The translations under genes and the position numbers were made by a program. A stretch of DNA of 64,000 nt from Dryocola sp032000125 (GTDB taxonomy: Bacteria; Pseudomonadota; Gammaproteobacteria; Enterobacterales; Enterobacteriaceae), in the NCBI GenBank assembly GCA_032000125.1, contig DAMALH010000007.1, positions 1 to 64,000 of the forward strand, read 5' to 3'. Positions within the stretch are counted from its first letter, which is position 1; every line of letters starts with the position of its first letter. Under the pieces are notes generated by a model. It made no database searches, was not told the DNA's origin, and saw only the letters and a list, made by a program, of their open reading frames with translations. This document shows, piece after piece, positions 1-9,942 of the stretch.

Positions 1-599
1 ATATCCAGCAGCGCAGGGCGCCAGTCGCGGGTGGCTAAATCGAGCATGCCCGTTGTGCCCGCGTTAGAGGGATCGACCGCCAGCTCGCCGCTAAGCTTTG
101 CCGCCAGCCAGTCGCCGATCATGGTGATGGTCGCCGCCTCGCGATAAATATCCGGGCGGTGGTGCGCAAGCCACAGCAGGCGCGGCATGGCGCTTAACGC
201 CAGCGTCTGGCCGGAAACGTGGTACACCTCGGATTCAAACTGAAAATCGTGGATCTCTTTTAGCTCGCTGACCTCACGGCTGGCGCGGGCGTCCACGTTT
301 GCGCATGCCCAAATCGGATCGCCATTGCGGTCGTAAAGCACGATGCCTTCACGCATCGAGCAGCAGGAGATAGCGCTAATCGCGCCCGGCGGAAGATGCG
401 CTTTTTGCAGCGCTTCACGGATGCACTGACAGGCAAGCTGCCAGTTATTCGCGAGGTCAAACTCCATCGAACCGGGCACGTCGGCCACGCTCAGGTGCTT
501 CCATTCGGCCTGGCCTACGGCGATCTGGTGGCCCGAAATGTCAAAGATAACGGCCCGGATACTGCCCGTTCCGGCGTCCAGCGCTAACAGATAACTCAT
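1..599 (-). CDS. lsrK: Autoinducer-2 kinase LsrK, N-terminal part (gene runs off the window)
   Basis: Phosphorylates imported AI-2 (DPD) in the cytoplasm; phospho-AI-2 is the inducer that releases LsrR. The ATG at 599 opens a frame with no stop down to base 1, about 199 codons of a protein of roughly 530 residues. It begins with the FGGY sugar-kinase phosphate loop (LALDAGTGSIRAV), as expected for LsrK. It lies 29 bases downstream of lsrR on the same strand, the lsrRK arrangement known from E. coli and Salmonella. The C-terminal half lies outside the window, so integrity of the whole gene cannot be judged. Confidence 0.95.
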   Translation of the reverse strand, partial: MSYLLALDAGTGSIRAVIFDISGHQIAVGQAEWKHLSVADVPGSMEFDLANNWQLACQCIREALQKAHLPPGAISAISCCSMREGIVLYDRNGDPIWACANVDARASREVSELKEIHDFQFESEVYHVSGQTLALSAMPRLLWLAHHRPDIYREAATITMIGDWLAAKLSGELAVDPSNAGTTGMLDLATRDWRPALLD

Positions 600-628
600 C
601 GGTTGACCCCGCAATTGTTTTGCGCGGG

Positions 629-1615
629 TTAATCAGCCAGAGCTAACACCGCCCGCGCGGTCTCTTCTTCCGTCACCAGGCCATTGATACGGCGACCAAG
701 GAGTGCGGCATAAATCGCGTCCGCTTTATCATGCCCGCCCGCCACGCCGACGATCGTCGGTAGATGCGAAAGGCCATCAAGCGTCACGCCCAGTAACTCA
801 CGGTGGATTTCCAGTCCTTCCACCAGTTCGCCATCCGCTTGCAGGAAATAGCCAAGAATATCGCCCACCGCCCCTTTGCGGGCGTACATCAGTTGCTCTC
901 CTTCGCTGATATAACCCGAGCGCAAAATAGTGGCGTCGCGCTTCTGGTTTACCGCGCCAATGCCGACGACCGCCACGTCCGCGGCCATTGCTGCAAGAAT
1001 CACATCCCGCACGCTCGACTCCATGCGTAAAATCTCCGCCACCTGCGGAGAAGAAACACGCAGCGGGGCCGGGATCATGCTGACGCTACAGGCCGCATCA
1101 AGCTGCCCGATACCTGTCATATAGGGCCCCACGCCGCCGGAAAGCGTGACCAGGCGAATCTGCTGCGAGCCGATAAACCCGCTCAGATGCTGCAGGCAGC
1201 TCATGGTGGTTTCGCCGAAACCTACGGCCAGCAGTTGTCCTGGCTCCAGCACGCCCATCAGCGATTGCGCAGCGCCAATACCTAAACGCGTGCTCATCAA
1301 CGGCGTGTTCTGTGCAGGCAGCACGCGGGCAATTTTAAGGTTGAACCGCTGCTGCAACGCCGTTTCCAGCGCCAGACAGCCCTCGTAACGCGAGTTAATT
1401 TGTACGCGTATCACGCCTGACTGCCGGCCCTTTTCCAGCAGCCGCGAAATCTTCAGGCGCGGCAGGCCCAGCCGTTCGCCAATGTCGTTCTGCGTTAATC
1501 CGTCGTGGTAGTAAGACCAGGCTACCCGTGCCAGCAATTCTTCTTCCGCCATGGGCAGGCTGCCCTGCCGTCCTTCTTCAGCTCGTTTGTCGCTCATAGA
1601 TGAACTCTTATTCAA
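629..1615 (-). CDS. lsrR: LsrR, repressor of the lsr (AI-2) operon
   Basis: SorC/DeoR-type transcriptional repressor of lsrACDBFG and lsrRK; phospho-AI-2 lowers its DNA binding. The 328-residue product (E. coli form 317) has an N-terminal helix-turn-helix (about residues 28-62, YYHDGLTQNDIGERLGLPR) and a long sugar-phosphate-binding C-terminal domain with the conserved stretches LVTLSGGVGPYMTGIGQL and GYISEGEQL. The N-terminus is about ten residues longer than in E. coli; a start at the internal Met of LPMAEEE (residue 22) is possible. It is divergent from lsrA, sharing the 1616-1809 control region. Confidence 0.96.
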   Translation of the reverse strand: MNKSSSMSDKRAEEGRQGSLPMAEEELLARVAWSYYHDGLTQNDIGERLGLPRLKISRLLEKGRQSGVIRVQINSRYEGCLALETALQQRFNLKIARVLPAQNTPLMSTRLGIGAAQSLMGVLEPGQLLAVGFGETTMSCLQHLSGFIGSQQIRLVTLSGGVGPYMTGIGQLDAACSVSMIPAPLRVSSPQVAEILRMESSVRDVILAAMAADVAVVGIGAVNQKRDATILRSGYISEGEQLMYARKGAVGDILGYFLQADGELVEGLEIHRELLGVTLDGLSHLPTIVGVAGGHDKADAIYAALLGRRINGLVTEEETARAVLALAD

Positions 1616-1809
1616 ATTTAGATCATATGTTCGAAGATGCCGGATGAGAAATGTGAAGCATGCGGCAAAAAGATCATTTTGTGATGCACAGGTTTTAGCC
1701 GATCTATTTAAATATTTTGTGATCTCTGCCCGGTTGTAAATATATATCGGCGTCTACGCTTTTGAACATTATTGATGCTATTTCTCTTTTGTTCAATTGT
1801 GGAGTGAAA
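1616..1809. promoter_or_regulatory. Divergent lsrR/lsrA control region with candidate LsrR and CRP sites
   Basis: An AT-rich spacer separates lsrR from lsrA. The inverted heptamers TTGAACA (1762-1768) and TGTTCAA (1790-1796) lie just before lsrA, and a related TGTTCGAA lies on the lsrR side at about 1628-1635. Several TGTGA half-sites are present (for example near 1679 and 1720). In E. coli this region binds LsrR and cAMP-CRP; assigning these particular repeats to LsrR is inference. Confidence 0.5.
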
Positions 1810-3309
1810 ATGCACAACACCACCGCCGTACTGGAAGCCTGCGATATCAGCAAGCAGTTCTCAGGCGTAAGCGTCCTGAAGGGCATTAATTTTGCGCTTT
1901 ATGCAGGGCAGGTCCATGCGTTGCTCGGCGGCAACGGGGCAGGGAAGTCCACATTAATGAAAATTATCGCGGGGGTGGAAACCCCGGATCGCGGCGCACT
2001 GAAGGTGCACGGCAAAGCCTTTGGGCGACTCACGCCGGGGCAGGCGCACGATCTGGGGATCTATCTGGTGCCGCAGGAGCCAATGCTATTCCCTAACCTT
2101 ACCGTGCGGGAAAATATTCTCTTCCGCCTGCCGGCAAGCCGCGATACGGACAGCCGTTTGCAGGAAAAAATGCGCCAGCTTGAATGCCAGATCCCGCTAC
2201 AGGCTACGGCCAGCACGCTGGAAGTGGCGGATCAGCAAATGGTTGAGATCCTGCGTGGGCTAATGCGCGAGGCGAAGATCCTTATCCTCGACGAACCTAC
2301 CGCCTCGCTCACGCCGGGCGAAACCGAAAGGCTGTTTCGTCAGATCCGCGCTTTACAGGATCTTGGCGTCGGCATCGTTTTTATTTCCCACAAGCTGCCG
2401 GAGATCCGCAAAATCTCCAGCCATATTTCGGTAATGCGCGACGGTGCGGTTGTGCTGCATGGCGAAACCGCGCAGCTGCTGGATGAGCAGCTTATCAACG
2501 CGATGACGCCGATTAACCGCCAGCACGCGCTGAGCGACACGCAAAAGCTGTGGCTGGCGCTGCCGGGCAATCGCCGTACCGAACCACAGGATTTTCCGGT
2601 GCTGCGCGTGGAAGAACTGACCGGTGAAGGTTTTATCGATCTAAGTTTTGAACTCTACGCGGGCGAGATCGTCGGCCTCGCGGGGCTGGTTGGATCGGGA
2701 CGTACCGAGCTTGCGGAAACGCTTTATGGCCTGCGGCCCGTGCGCGGCGGGCATATCTACCTCGAAAATCGTGAAATAAGCCGCGATCGCACAAAATCGC
2801 GCCTCGATCGTGGGCTTATCTATCTGCCGGAAGATCGCCAGGTTTCAGGGCTGTTTCTGGATGCGCCGATCCGCTGGAACACCGTGGCGCTCAATGAGCC
2901 GAGCGTCTGGCAACGTAACCTGCGGGAGGCGGCGGTAGTTGAACGCTACCATCGGGCTCTTGGCATCAAACTTAATAGCGCCGAACAGACGGTGCGCACG
3001 CTCTCCGGCGGCAATCAGCAAAAAGTCCTGCTGGCGCGCTGTCTGGAGGCCAATCCTTTATTGCTCATCGTCGATGAACCTACGCGCGGCGTGGACGTGG
3101 CGGCCCGTGCTGATATCTATCAGCTTATTAAAAGCGTGGCGGCGCAGAACGTGGCGGTGCTGATGATATCCAGCGATCTTGATGAGTTTGTCGGCCTTGC
3201 GGATCGCGTGCTGGTGATGCATCAGGGGGCGATGAACGGCGAGTTGCGTAAGCCCGCTATAAATGTCGATCGCATGATGAGCATGGCATTTGGCGGAGGT
3301 AGAGCATGA
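1810..3309 (+). CDS. lsrA: AI-2 import ATP-binding protein LsrA
   Basis: Energising ATPase of the LsrACDB AI-2 importer, at the cytoplasmic face of the inner membrane. It has 499 residues with two ABC domains, as in RbsA-type proteins: Walker A GGNGAGKST near residue 40 and signature LSGGNQQKV in the second domain, with a degenerate second Walker A (GLVGSGRTE). The ATG at 1810 is chosen because GGAG lies 5 bases upstream and the product then aligns with the E. coli N-terminus; an in-frame TTG at 1762 falls inside the candidate operator. The stop overlaps the lsrC start by 4 bases. Confidence 0.96.
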   Translation: MHNTTAVLEACDISKQFSGVSVLKGINFALYAGQVHALLGGNGAGKSTLMKIIAGVETPDRGALKVHGKAFGRLTPGQAHDLGIYLVPQEPMLFPNLTVRENILFRLPASRDTDSRLQEKMRQLECQIPLQATASTLEVADQQMVEILRGLMREAKILILDEPTASLTPGETERLFRQIRALQDLGVGIVFISHKLPEIRKISSHISVMRDGAVVLHGETAQLLDEQLINAMTPINRQHALSDTQKLWLALPGNRRTEPQDFPVLRVEELTGEGFIDLSFELYAGEIVGLAGLVGSGRTELAETLYGLRPVRGGHIYLENREISRDRTKSRLDRGLIYLPEDRQVSGLFLDAPIRWNTVALNEPSVWQRNLREAAVVERYHRALGIKLNSAEQTVRTLSGGNQQKVLLARCLEANPLLLIVDEPTRGVDVAARADIYQLIKSVAAQNVAVLMISSDLDEFVGLADRVLVMHQGAMNGELRKPAINVDRMMSMAFGGGRA

Positions 3310-4337
3310 AACAATTGCTGAAAAACCGCGAGCTGAGCGCGCTGCTGGCGATCCTTGCTTTGTTTGCGGTGCTGGTCGCCCTAAACCACAGCTATTTCAG
3401 CCTGCAAACGCTGAGCATGATTTTCACCAGCGCACAGATTCTGATCCTGCTGGCCGTTGGGGCCACGATGGTGATGCTGACGCGCAATATCGACGTGTCC
3501 GTTGGTTCAACCGTCGGCCTGTGCGCCATTGCCGTAGGGATGGCGCTAAATCATGGTTATAGCCTGCCGGTGGCGATGCTCTTTGCGCTGGCGACGGGCG
3601 CGCTGGCCGGCTTCTTTAACGGCGTGCTGGTTGTCTGGCTGCGTATTCCTGCCATTGTCGCCACCCTTGGCACGCTTGGTCTTTATCGCGGCGGCATGCT
3701 GCTGTGGACGGGGGGCAAATGGATTGAAGGGCTGCCGGCCAGCCTTAAATCGTTGTCTGAACCGGTCGCGCTGGGCCTTTCTCCGCTTGGCATGCTGGTG
3801 CTCGGCCTGGTTGCGGTCGCCGCCTGGATACTGGCAAGGACGGCTTTCGGCAGAGATTTTTACGCGGTGGGCGATAACCTTGCCGCCGCCCGGCAGCTTG
3901 GGGTAGCGGTAAACCGCACGCGACTCTTAGCTTTTACCTTCAACGGCATGCTCGCGGCTATCGGCGGCATTATCTTCGCCTCGCAAATTGGCTTTGTGCC
4001 AAACCAGACCGGCAGCGGGCTGGAGATGAAAGCCATCGCCGCCTGCGTGCTCGGCGGCATTTCACTGCTGGGCGGCACCGGCACGGTAATTGGCGCGTTT
4101 CTCGGCGCGTTTTTCCTTACGCAAATCGATACCGTGCTGGTGCTCTTCAAGCTCCCGGCCTGGTGGAATGACTTTATCGCGGGCCTGGTATTGCTCGGGG
4201 TACTGGTGCTTGATGGCCGCCTGCGTCAGGCGCTGGCTCGGCATCAGCGGGCGCAAAAATACGGCCGCTTCGTGCCGCCATTACCCGGAGCGAAGAACGT
4301 TCGCGCTTTTCCCCGCAAGAAGAAGGACGTGGCGTAA
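3306..4337 (+). CDS. lsrC: AI-2 import permease LsrC
   Basis: One of the two inner-membrane subunits of the AI-2 importer. The 343 residues match the usual 342 and are almost wholly hydrophobic, with the BPD_transp_2 (ribose/xylose permease) pattern and the loop NIDVSVGSTVGLCAIAVG. The gene starts in a 4-base ATGA overlap with lsrA, so translational coupling is likely. The C-terminal tail is basic and cytoplasmic. lsrD starts directly after the stop codon. Confidence 0.95.
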   Translation: MKQLLKNRELSALLAILALFAVLVALNHSYFSLQTLSMIFTSAQILILLAVGATMVMLTRNIDVSVGSTVGLCAIAVGMALNHGYSLPVAMLFALATGALAGFFNGVLVVWLRIPAIVATLGTLGLYRGGMLLWTGGKWIEGLPASLKSLSEPVALGLSPLGMLVLGLVAVAAWILARTAFGRDFYAVGDNLAAARQLGVAVNRTRLLAFTFNGMLAAIGGIIFASQIGFVPNQTGSGLEMKAIAACVLGGISLLGGTGTVIGAFLGAFFLTQIDTVLVLFKLPAWWNDFIAGLVLLGVLVLDGRLRQALARHQRAQKYGRFVPPLPGAKNVRAFPRKKKDVA

Positions 4338-5348
4338 ATGACGAAACTGAAACTTAACTGGGAAGTCGCGCTGCTGCTGATTCTGGTCGCGGAAATCCTG
4401 CTGTTTGGCGCGGTGAACCCCCGCATGCTGGATATCAATATGCTGCTGTTCAGCACCAGCGATTTTATCTGTATCGGCATCGTGGCCCTGCCGCTGACGC
4501 TTGTGATCATCAGCGGTGGGATCGACATATCGCTCGGTTCCACCATCGGCCTGTGCGCCATTGCGCTGGGTGTGATGCTGAAGGCGGAATTTCCCATAGC
4601 GCTTGCGGTCATTCTCACGCTCGCCCTTGGCCTGCTGTGTGGTCTGTTTAACGCCGCGCTGATTCACTACACCGGTATCAGCCCGCTGGTCATCACCCTC
4701 GGCACGCTTTATCTGTTCGGCGGCGGTGCGCTTTTGCTTTCCGGCATGGCGGGGGCGACGGGCTATGAAGGGATTGGCGGCTTCCCGGACGCCTTTACCA
4801 ATTTTGCCAATCTCACTCTGCTTGGCCTGCCGGTGCCGCTCATTATGTTTGCGGCTATCACGCTGCTGTTCTGGCTGCTGACACACCGCGCACGCTTCGG
4901 TCGTCATATCTTTTTGATTGGGCAAAATCCACGCGCGGCGCGCTATGCGGCGCTGCCGGTGAACGGCTCGCTGTACGGCGTGTACGGCATGGTGGGGCTG
5001 GCCTCGGCCATCGCGGCCATCGTGCTGGTTTCTTATTTCGGCTCGGCGCGTTCGGATTTAGGACGCGATTTGCTGATGCCCGCGCTGACCGCCGCCGTGC
5101 TTGGCGGGGCGAATATTTACGGCGGTTCCGGGTCGATTCTGGGCACCGCGCTGGCGGCGCTGCTGGTGGGGTATCTGCAACAGGGTTTACAGATGGTTGG
5201 CGTGCCTAATCAGGTATCGAGCGCGTTGTCCGGTGCGCTGTTGATTGTGGTGGTCATTGGTCGTTCGGTGAGTTTGCACCGCGATTATCTCCAGGCGGCA
5301 TGGCGTCGCCTGCGCGGGCACAGGAAAACTAACGGGAGTTTGATATGA
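4338..5348 (+). CDS. lsrD: AI-2 import permease LsrD
   Basis: Second membrane subunit of the AI-2 importer, partner of LsrC. It has 336 residues (E. coli about 330) and the same permease family; the loop GGIDISLGSTIGLCAIALG mirrors the one in LsrC, showing the ancestral duplication. The ATG follows the lsrC stop without a spacer base. The 3' end overlaps lsrB by 4 bases. Confidence 0.95.
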   Translation: MTKLKLNWEVALLLILVAEILLFGAVNPRMLDINMLLFSTSDFICIGIVALPLTLVIISGGIDISLGSTIGLCAIALGVMLKAEFPIALAVILTLALGLLCGLFNAALIHYTGISPLVITLGTLYLFGGGALLLSGMAGATGYEGIGGFPDAFTNFANLTLLGLPVPLIMFAAITLLFWLLTHRARFGRHIFLIGQNPRAARYAALPVNGSLYGVYGMVGLASAIAAIVLVSYFGSARSDLGRDLLMPALTAAVLGGANIYGGSGSILGTALAALLVGYLQQGLQMVGVPNQVSSALSGALLIVVVIGRSVSLHRDYLQAAWRRLRGHRKTNGSLI

Positions 5349-6364
5349 AGCAGACAGCAAAACGCGTACTTAAGCTCGGTGCGCTGGCTTTAGCCTTTGG
5401 GGTTGTCGCCGCGCAGGCCGCCGATCGTATTGCCTTTATCCCGAAACTGGTAGGCGTGGGCTTCTTTACCAGCGGCGGCAATGGCGCAATGCAGGCGGGT
5501 AAAGATCTTGGCGTGCCGGTCACCTACGACGGGCCGACCGAGCCGAGCGTCTCCGGGCAGGTGCAGCTCATCAATAACTTCGTCAATCAGGGCTACAACG
5601 CGATTATCCTGTCGGCGGTTTCGCCAGACGGCCTTTGCCCGGCGCTAAAACGCGCTATGCAGCGCGGCGTGAAGGTGCTGACGTGGGATTCGGATACCAA
5701 ACCGGAATGCCGCAGCATTTACATCAACCAGGGTACACCGCAGCAGCTCGGCGGCATGCTGGTGGATATGGCGGCAAAACAGGTGACAAAACCTGCCGCC
5801 AAAGTCGCGTTCTTCTACTCCAGCCCGACCGTGACCGATCAAAACCAGTGGGTGAAAGAGGCAAAAGCGAAGATCGCCAAAGATCGTCCGCAGTGGCAGA
5901 TCGTCACCACCCAGTTTGGCTATAACGATGCCACCAAATCCCTGCAAACGGCGGAGGGCATCCTGAAGGCATACCCGGATCTGGATGCGATTATCGCGCC
6001 GGATGCCAACGCCCTGCCTGCCGCTGCGCAAGCGGCGGAAAACCTCAAGCGGACCGATGTCGCCATCGTTGGCTTTAGCACGCCGAACGTTATGCGCCCT
6101 TACGTTGAGCGCGGCACGGTGAAAGCCTTTGGCCTGTGGGACGTGGTTCAGCAGGGTGAAATTGCGGTAAACGTCGCAAATACCATGCTGAAAAAGGGCG
6201 ATCTTAACGTCGGTGACAGCGTCGAGGTCGCGAAAATCGGCACGCTTAAAGTGGAGCCGAACAGCGTTCAGGGATACCAGTATGAAGCCAAAGGCAACGG
6301 CATCGTGCTGCTGCCGGAGCGCGTGGTGTTCACTAAAGAAAATATCGGTAAATACGACTTCTGA
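5345..6364 (+). CDS. lsrB: AI-2 periplasmic binding protein LsrB
   Basis: Captures AI-2 in the periplasm and delivers it to LsrCD; in enteric bacteria it is also the AI-2 chemotaxis ligand carrier for Tsr. The 339-residue product has a Sec signal peptide (basic MKQTAKR, hydrophobic core, likely cleavage after AQA at residue 25), then a type I periplasmic fold with IPKLVGVGFF, TSGGNGA and DSDTKPE, which match known LsrB proteins. A GGGAG ribosome site lies 7 bases before the ATG. lsrF follows after 11 bases. Confidence 0.96.
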   Translation: MKQTAKRVLKLGALALAFGVVAAQAADRIAFIPKLVGVGFFTSGGNGAMQAGKDLGVPVTYDGPTEPSVSGQVQLINNFVNQGYNAIILSAVSPDGLCPALKRAMQRGVKVLTWDSDTKPECRSIYINQGTPQQLGGMLVDMAAKQVTKPAAKVAFFYSSPTVTDQNQWVKEAKAKIAKDRPQWQIVTTQFGYNDATKSLQTAEGILKAYPDLDAIIAPDANALPAAAQAAENLKRTDVAIVGFSTPNVMRPYVERGTVKAFGLWDVVQQGEIAVNVANTMLKKGDLNVGDSVEVAKIGTLKVEPNSVQGYQYEAKGNGIVLLPERVVFTKENIGKYDF

Positions 6365-6375
6365 GGGAGGAAATA

Positions 6376-7266
6376 ATGGCAGATCTTGACGATATCAGAG
6401 ATGGCAAAGATTACGGTATTGGCCGCCCGCAGGAAAATAAGGCGTTCTACCTGAAGGGCAGCGGCGCGCTGGACTGGGGCATGCAGTCGCGTCTTGCGCG
6501 CATCTTCAATCCCGTTACCGGACGCACCGTGATGCTGGCGTTCGACCACGGCTATTTTCAGGGGCCGACCACGGGCCTTGAGCGTATCGATTTATCCATA
6601 GCGCCCCTGTTCGAAGAAACCGATGTGCTGATGTGCACGCGCGGCATTCTGCGCAGCGTGGTGCCGCCGGCGACCAATAAACCCGTCGTGCTGCGGGCAT
6701 CCGGGGGGAATTCGATTCTCAGCGAGCTTTCCCGGGAAAGCGTGGCGGTGACCATGGAGGACGCGCTGCGCCTTAACGCCTGCGCGGTGGCGGCCCAGAT
6801 TTATATCGGCAGCGAATACGAACACCAGTCGATCAACAATATCATCAAGCTGGTGGACGAGGGCACGCGCTACGGTATTCCGACTCTTGCCGTAACCGGC
6901 GTAGGGAAAGAGATGGCGCGTGATGCGCGCTATTTTTCGCTGGCCAGCCGCATCGCCGCAGAAATCGGCGCTCAGTTTGTGAAAACTTATTTTGTGGAAG
7001 AAGGCTTTGAGAAAGTCGCCGCGAGTTGCCCGGTGCCGATTGTTATCGCTGGCGGGAAAAAACTGCCGGAGCAGGAAGCGCTGGAGATGTGCTTCCGGGC
7101 TATCGATCAGGGGGCATCCGGCGTGGATATGGGACGCAATATTTTCCAGTCCGAAGCGCCGCTTGCCATGCTAAAAGCCGTGAAAAAGGTGGTGCATGAG
7201 AATGCTTCCGCGCGAGAAGCATATCAGTTCTGGCTGGATGAAAAACATCAGGGAGGCAGGGCATGA
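6376..7266 (+). CDS. lsrF: LsrF, 3-hydroxy-5-phosphooxypentane-2,4-dione thiolase
   Basis: Last step of phospho-AI-2 breakdown: cleaves P-HPD with CoA to give acetyl-CoA and dihydroxyacetone phosphate. The 296 residues have the class I aldolase barrel (DeoC/LacD/FbaB family) with LAFDHGYFQGPTTGLERID near residue 55 and the lysine-containing strand GAQFVKTYFVEEGF. A strong GGGAGG ribosome site precedes the ATG. It overlaps lsrG by 4 bases. It is a few residues longer than the E. coli protein at the C-terminus. Confidence 0.96.
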   Translation: MADLDDIRDGKDYGIGRPQENKAFYLKGSGALDWGMQSRLARIFNPVTGRTVMLAFDHGYFQGPTTGLERIDLSIAPLFEETDVLMCTRGILRSVVPPATNKPVVLRASGGNSILSELSRESVAVTMEDALRLNACAVAAQIYIGSEYEHQSINNIIKLVDEGTRYGIPTLAVTGVGKEMARDARYFSLASRIAAEIGAQFVKTYFVEEGFEKVAASCPVPIVIAGGKKLPEQEALEMCFRAIDQGASGVDMGRNIFQSEAPLAMLKAVKKVVHENASAREAYQFWLDEKHQGGRA

Positions 7267-7556
7267 ACGTTACGCTGGTCGAGATCAATATCAAGCCGGA
7301 TCGGGTAAACGAGTTTCTGGACGTATTTCGCGCTAACCACGAAGGGTCAATTAAGGAACCGGGAAACCTGCGTTTTGACGTGCTGCAGGACCCGGAGGTG
7401 GCTACACGGTTTTTTATCTATGAAGCTTATGAGAACGACGAAGCGGTGCTGGCGCACAAGACAACGCCGCACTATCTGGCCTGCGTTGAAAAGCTGGACG
7501 AGATGATGTCGCAGCCGCGTAAGAAGCGAAGTTTTGTCGGGTTATTGCCTGCTTAA
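7263..7556 (+). CDS. lsrG: LsrG, (4S)-4-hydroxy-5-phosphooxypentane-2,3-dione isomerase
   Basis: Isomerises phospho-AI-2 (P-DPD) to P-HPD, the LsrF substrate. It is a 97-residue ABM-type ferredoxin-like monooxygenase-fold protein with the diagnostic stretches LRFDVLQDPEVATRFF and HKTTPHYLACV. It is the last gene of lsrACDBFG, ending 5 bases before a perfect terminator hairpin. The tam methyltransferase gene that follows lsrG in E. coli is not present here. Confidence 0.96.
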   Translation: MNVTLVEINIKPDRVNEFLDVFRANHEGSIKEPGNLRFDVLQDPEVATRFFIYEAYENDEAVLAHKTTPHYLACVEKLDEMMSQPRKKRSFVGLLPA

Positions 7557-7561
7557 AAAAG

Positions 7562-7591
7562 CTCCGGGCACGTTAGCTAACGTGCCCGGAG
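7562..7591. terminator. Bidirectional terminator between lsrG and patA
   Basis: A perfect 30-base palindrome (arms beginning CTCCGGGCACG) lies between the convergent lsrG and patA genes. It is flanked by A6 on the left and a GTTTATT tract on the right, so it can act as a rho-independent terminator in both directions, most strongly for patA. Confidence 0.9.
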
Positions 7592-7594
7592 AGT

Positions 7595-8992
<1,398 letters not shown>

Positions 8993-9012
8993 AATGTGCT
9001 CCTGGGAATGGC

Positions 9013-9026
9013 GTATCACGCGATAC
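9013..9026 (-). promoter_or_regulatory. Small stem-loop in the patA leader next to the ribosome site
   Basis: GTATC and GATAC form a 5-bp stem around a 4-base loop, about 10 bases upstream of the AGGAG used by the TTG start. Whether it affects translation is inference. Confidence 0.35.
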
Positions 9027-9039
9027 ACAAAATAAGTAT

Positions 9040-9055
9040 TGCAGGGAATACGCCA
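9040..9055 (-). promoter_or_regulatory. Sigma-54 (-24/-12) promoter of patA
   Basis: On the minus strand TGGCGTATTCCCTGCA has the invariant GG and GC exactly ten bases apart, as the RpoN consensus TGGCAC-N5-TTGCA requires. It lies about 48 bases upstream of the TTG start of patA. E. coli patA is known to be RpoN-dependent, so the match is functionally expected. The upstream NtrC-type enhancer was not identified with confidence. Confidence 0.85.
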
Positions 9056-9219
9056 CTTCCCAGACCATAAGCGAAATCAGAATAAACACCGGGCGAAACG
9101 CGAATAGCTCAATAATTAATCGCGTTGGGTTGGGTTTTGCGTATTAAATGCTGGGGGACAGGGAAGTTGCTGGCAGGCTGAAAAAGCGACTGCACCATAA
9201 TGATGCAGCCGCCCCATGG

Positions 9220-9942
9220 TTATGCAGCGTCCATTCGGTGTTCGCCACGGCCCAGGGCCGCGCGATCGTATTCATGCTCAATGCAACCGCCGGACATGTA
9301 AGCCGCCCGGTCAGACATATGCGCTATAACATCCGCGTCGTGGCTGACCAGCAGATAGGTCATGGCAAATTGTTGTTTCAGCCGGTTTAGCAGGTTAAGA
9401 ATTTCAGCCTGCACGGACATATCCAGCGCCGAGGTGGGTTCGTCCAGCAGCAGGATTTTTGGCCGCAGCAGCAGCGCACGGGCAATGGCAACGCGCTGGC
9501 GTTGGCCGCCGGAAAGCTGATGCGGATAGCGCCGCGCCGCGTCTGCCGGTAATCCTACCTGAACAAGAGCCTCTTCTACGCGCGCGGGAATTTCCGTTTC
9601 CTTATGGATAGCCAGCGGTTCGGCAAGGGTGCGGTAAAGCGTATGGTTCGGGTGCAGCGACGCATAGGGGTCCTGAAACACCATCTGCACGTTACGACGT
9701 AAATCTCCCTGAAAGCGAATGCCGGGTTTAATGGCCTTGCCCAAAAGATTTACTTCGCCCTGCCATTCGCGCTGTAGCCCAGCCAGCACCCGCAGGACGG
9801 TGGATTTCCCACAGCCTGATGCGCCAATTAAACTGAACGTCTCACCCTCGTGAATAGCAAAGCTCGTGTTGCTGACGGCCGTTTTGAGCTGGCCCTTCGC
9901 GGCGAACTGCACGCACAGATTTTTTACCTCAACGATCGCCAT
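9220..9942 (-). CDS. ABC importer ATPase, OppF/NikE type
   Basis: Second ATPase of a peptide/nickel/opine-family importer; 240 residues. It shows Walker A GASGCGKST near residue 37, the signature LSGGQRQRVAIARAL and Walker B ILLLDEPTSALD. It lacks the long C-terminal oligopeptide-transporter extension of OppF, which fits the shorter NikE/CntF-like form. It overlaps the preceding ATPase gene by 14 bases and is the last gene of the importer operon. The substrate cannot be told from the sequence. Confidence 0.9.
   Translation of the reverse strand: MAIVEVKNLCVQFAAKGQLKTAVSNTSFAIHEGETFSLIGASGCGKSTVLRVLAGLQREWQGEVNLLGKAIKPGIRFQGDLRRNVQMVFQDPYASLHPNHTLYRTLAEPLAIHKETEIPARVEEALVQVGLPADAARRYPHQLSGGQRQRVAIARALLLRPKILLLDEPTSALDMSVQAEILNLLNRLKQQFAMTYLLVSHDADVIAHMSDRAAYMSGGCIEHEYDRAALGRGEHRMDAA

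Noticed and set aside
1641..1668. REP-like GCCGGATGAG...GCGGC in the lsr control region
   Set aside because: The arms pair over only a few bases; not a convincing palindromic unit.
1762..1809. Longer N-terminus of LsrA from an in-frame TTG at 1762
   Set aside because: No ribosome site, the start falls in the candidate LsrR inverted repeat, and ATG 1810 has GGAG at the right distance and fits the family N-terminus.
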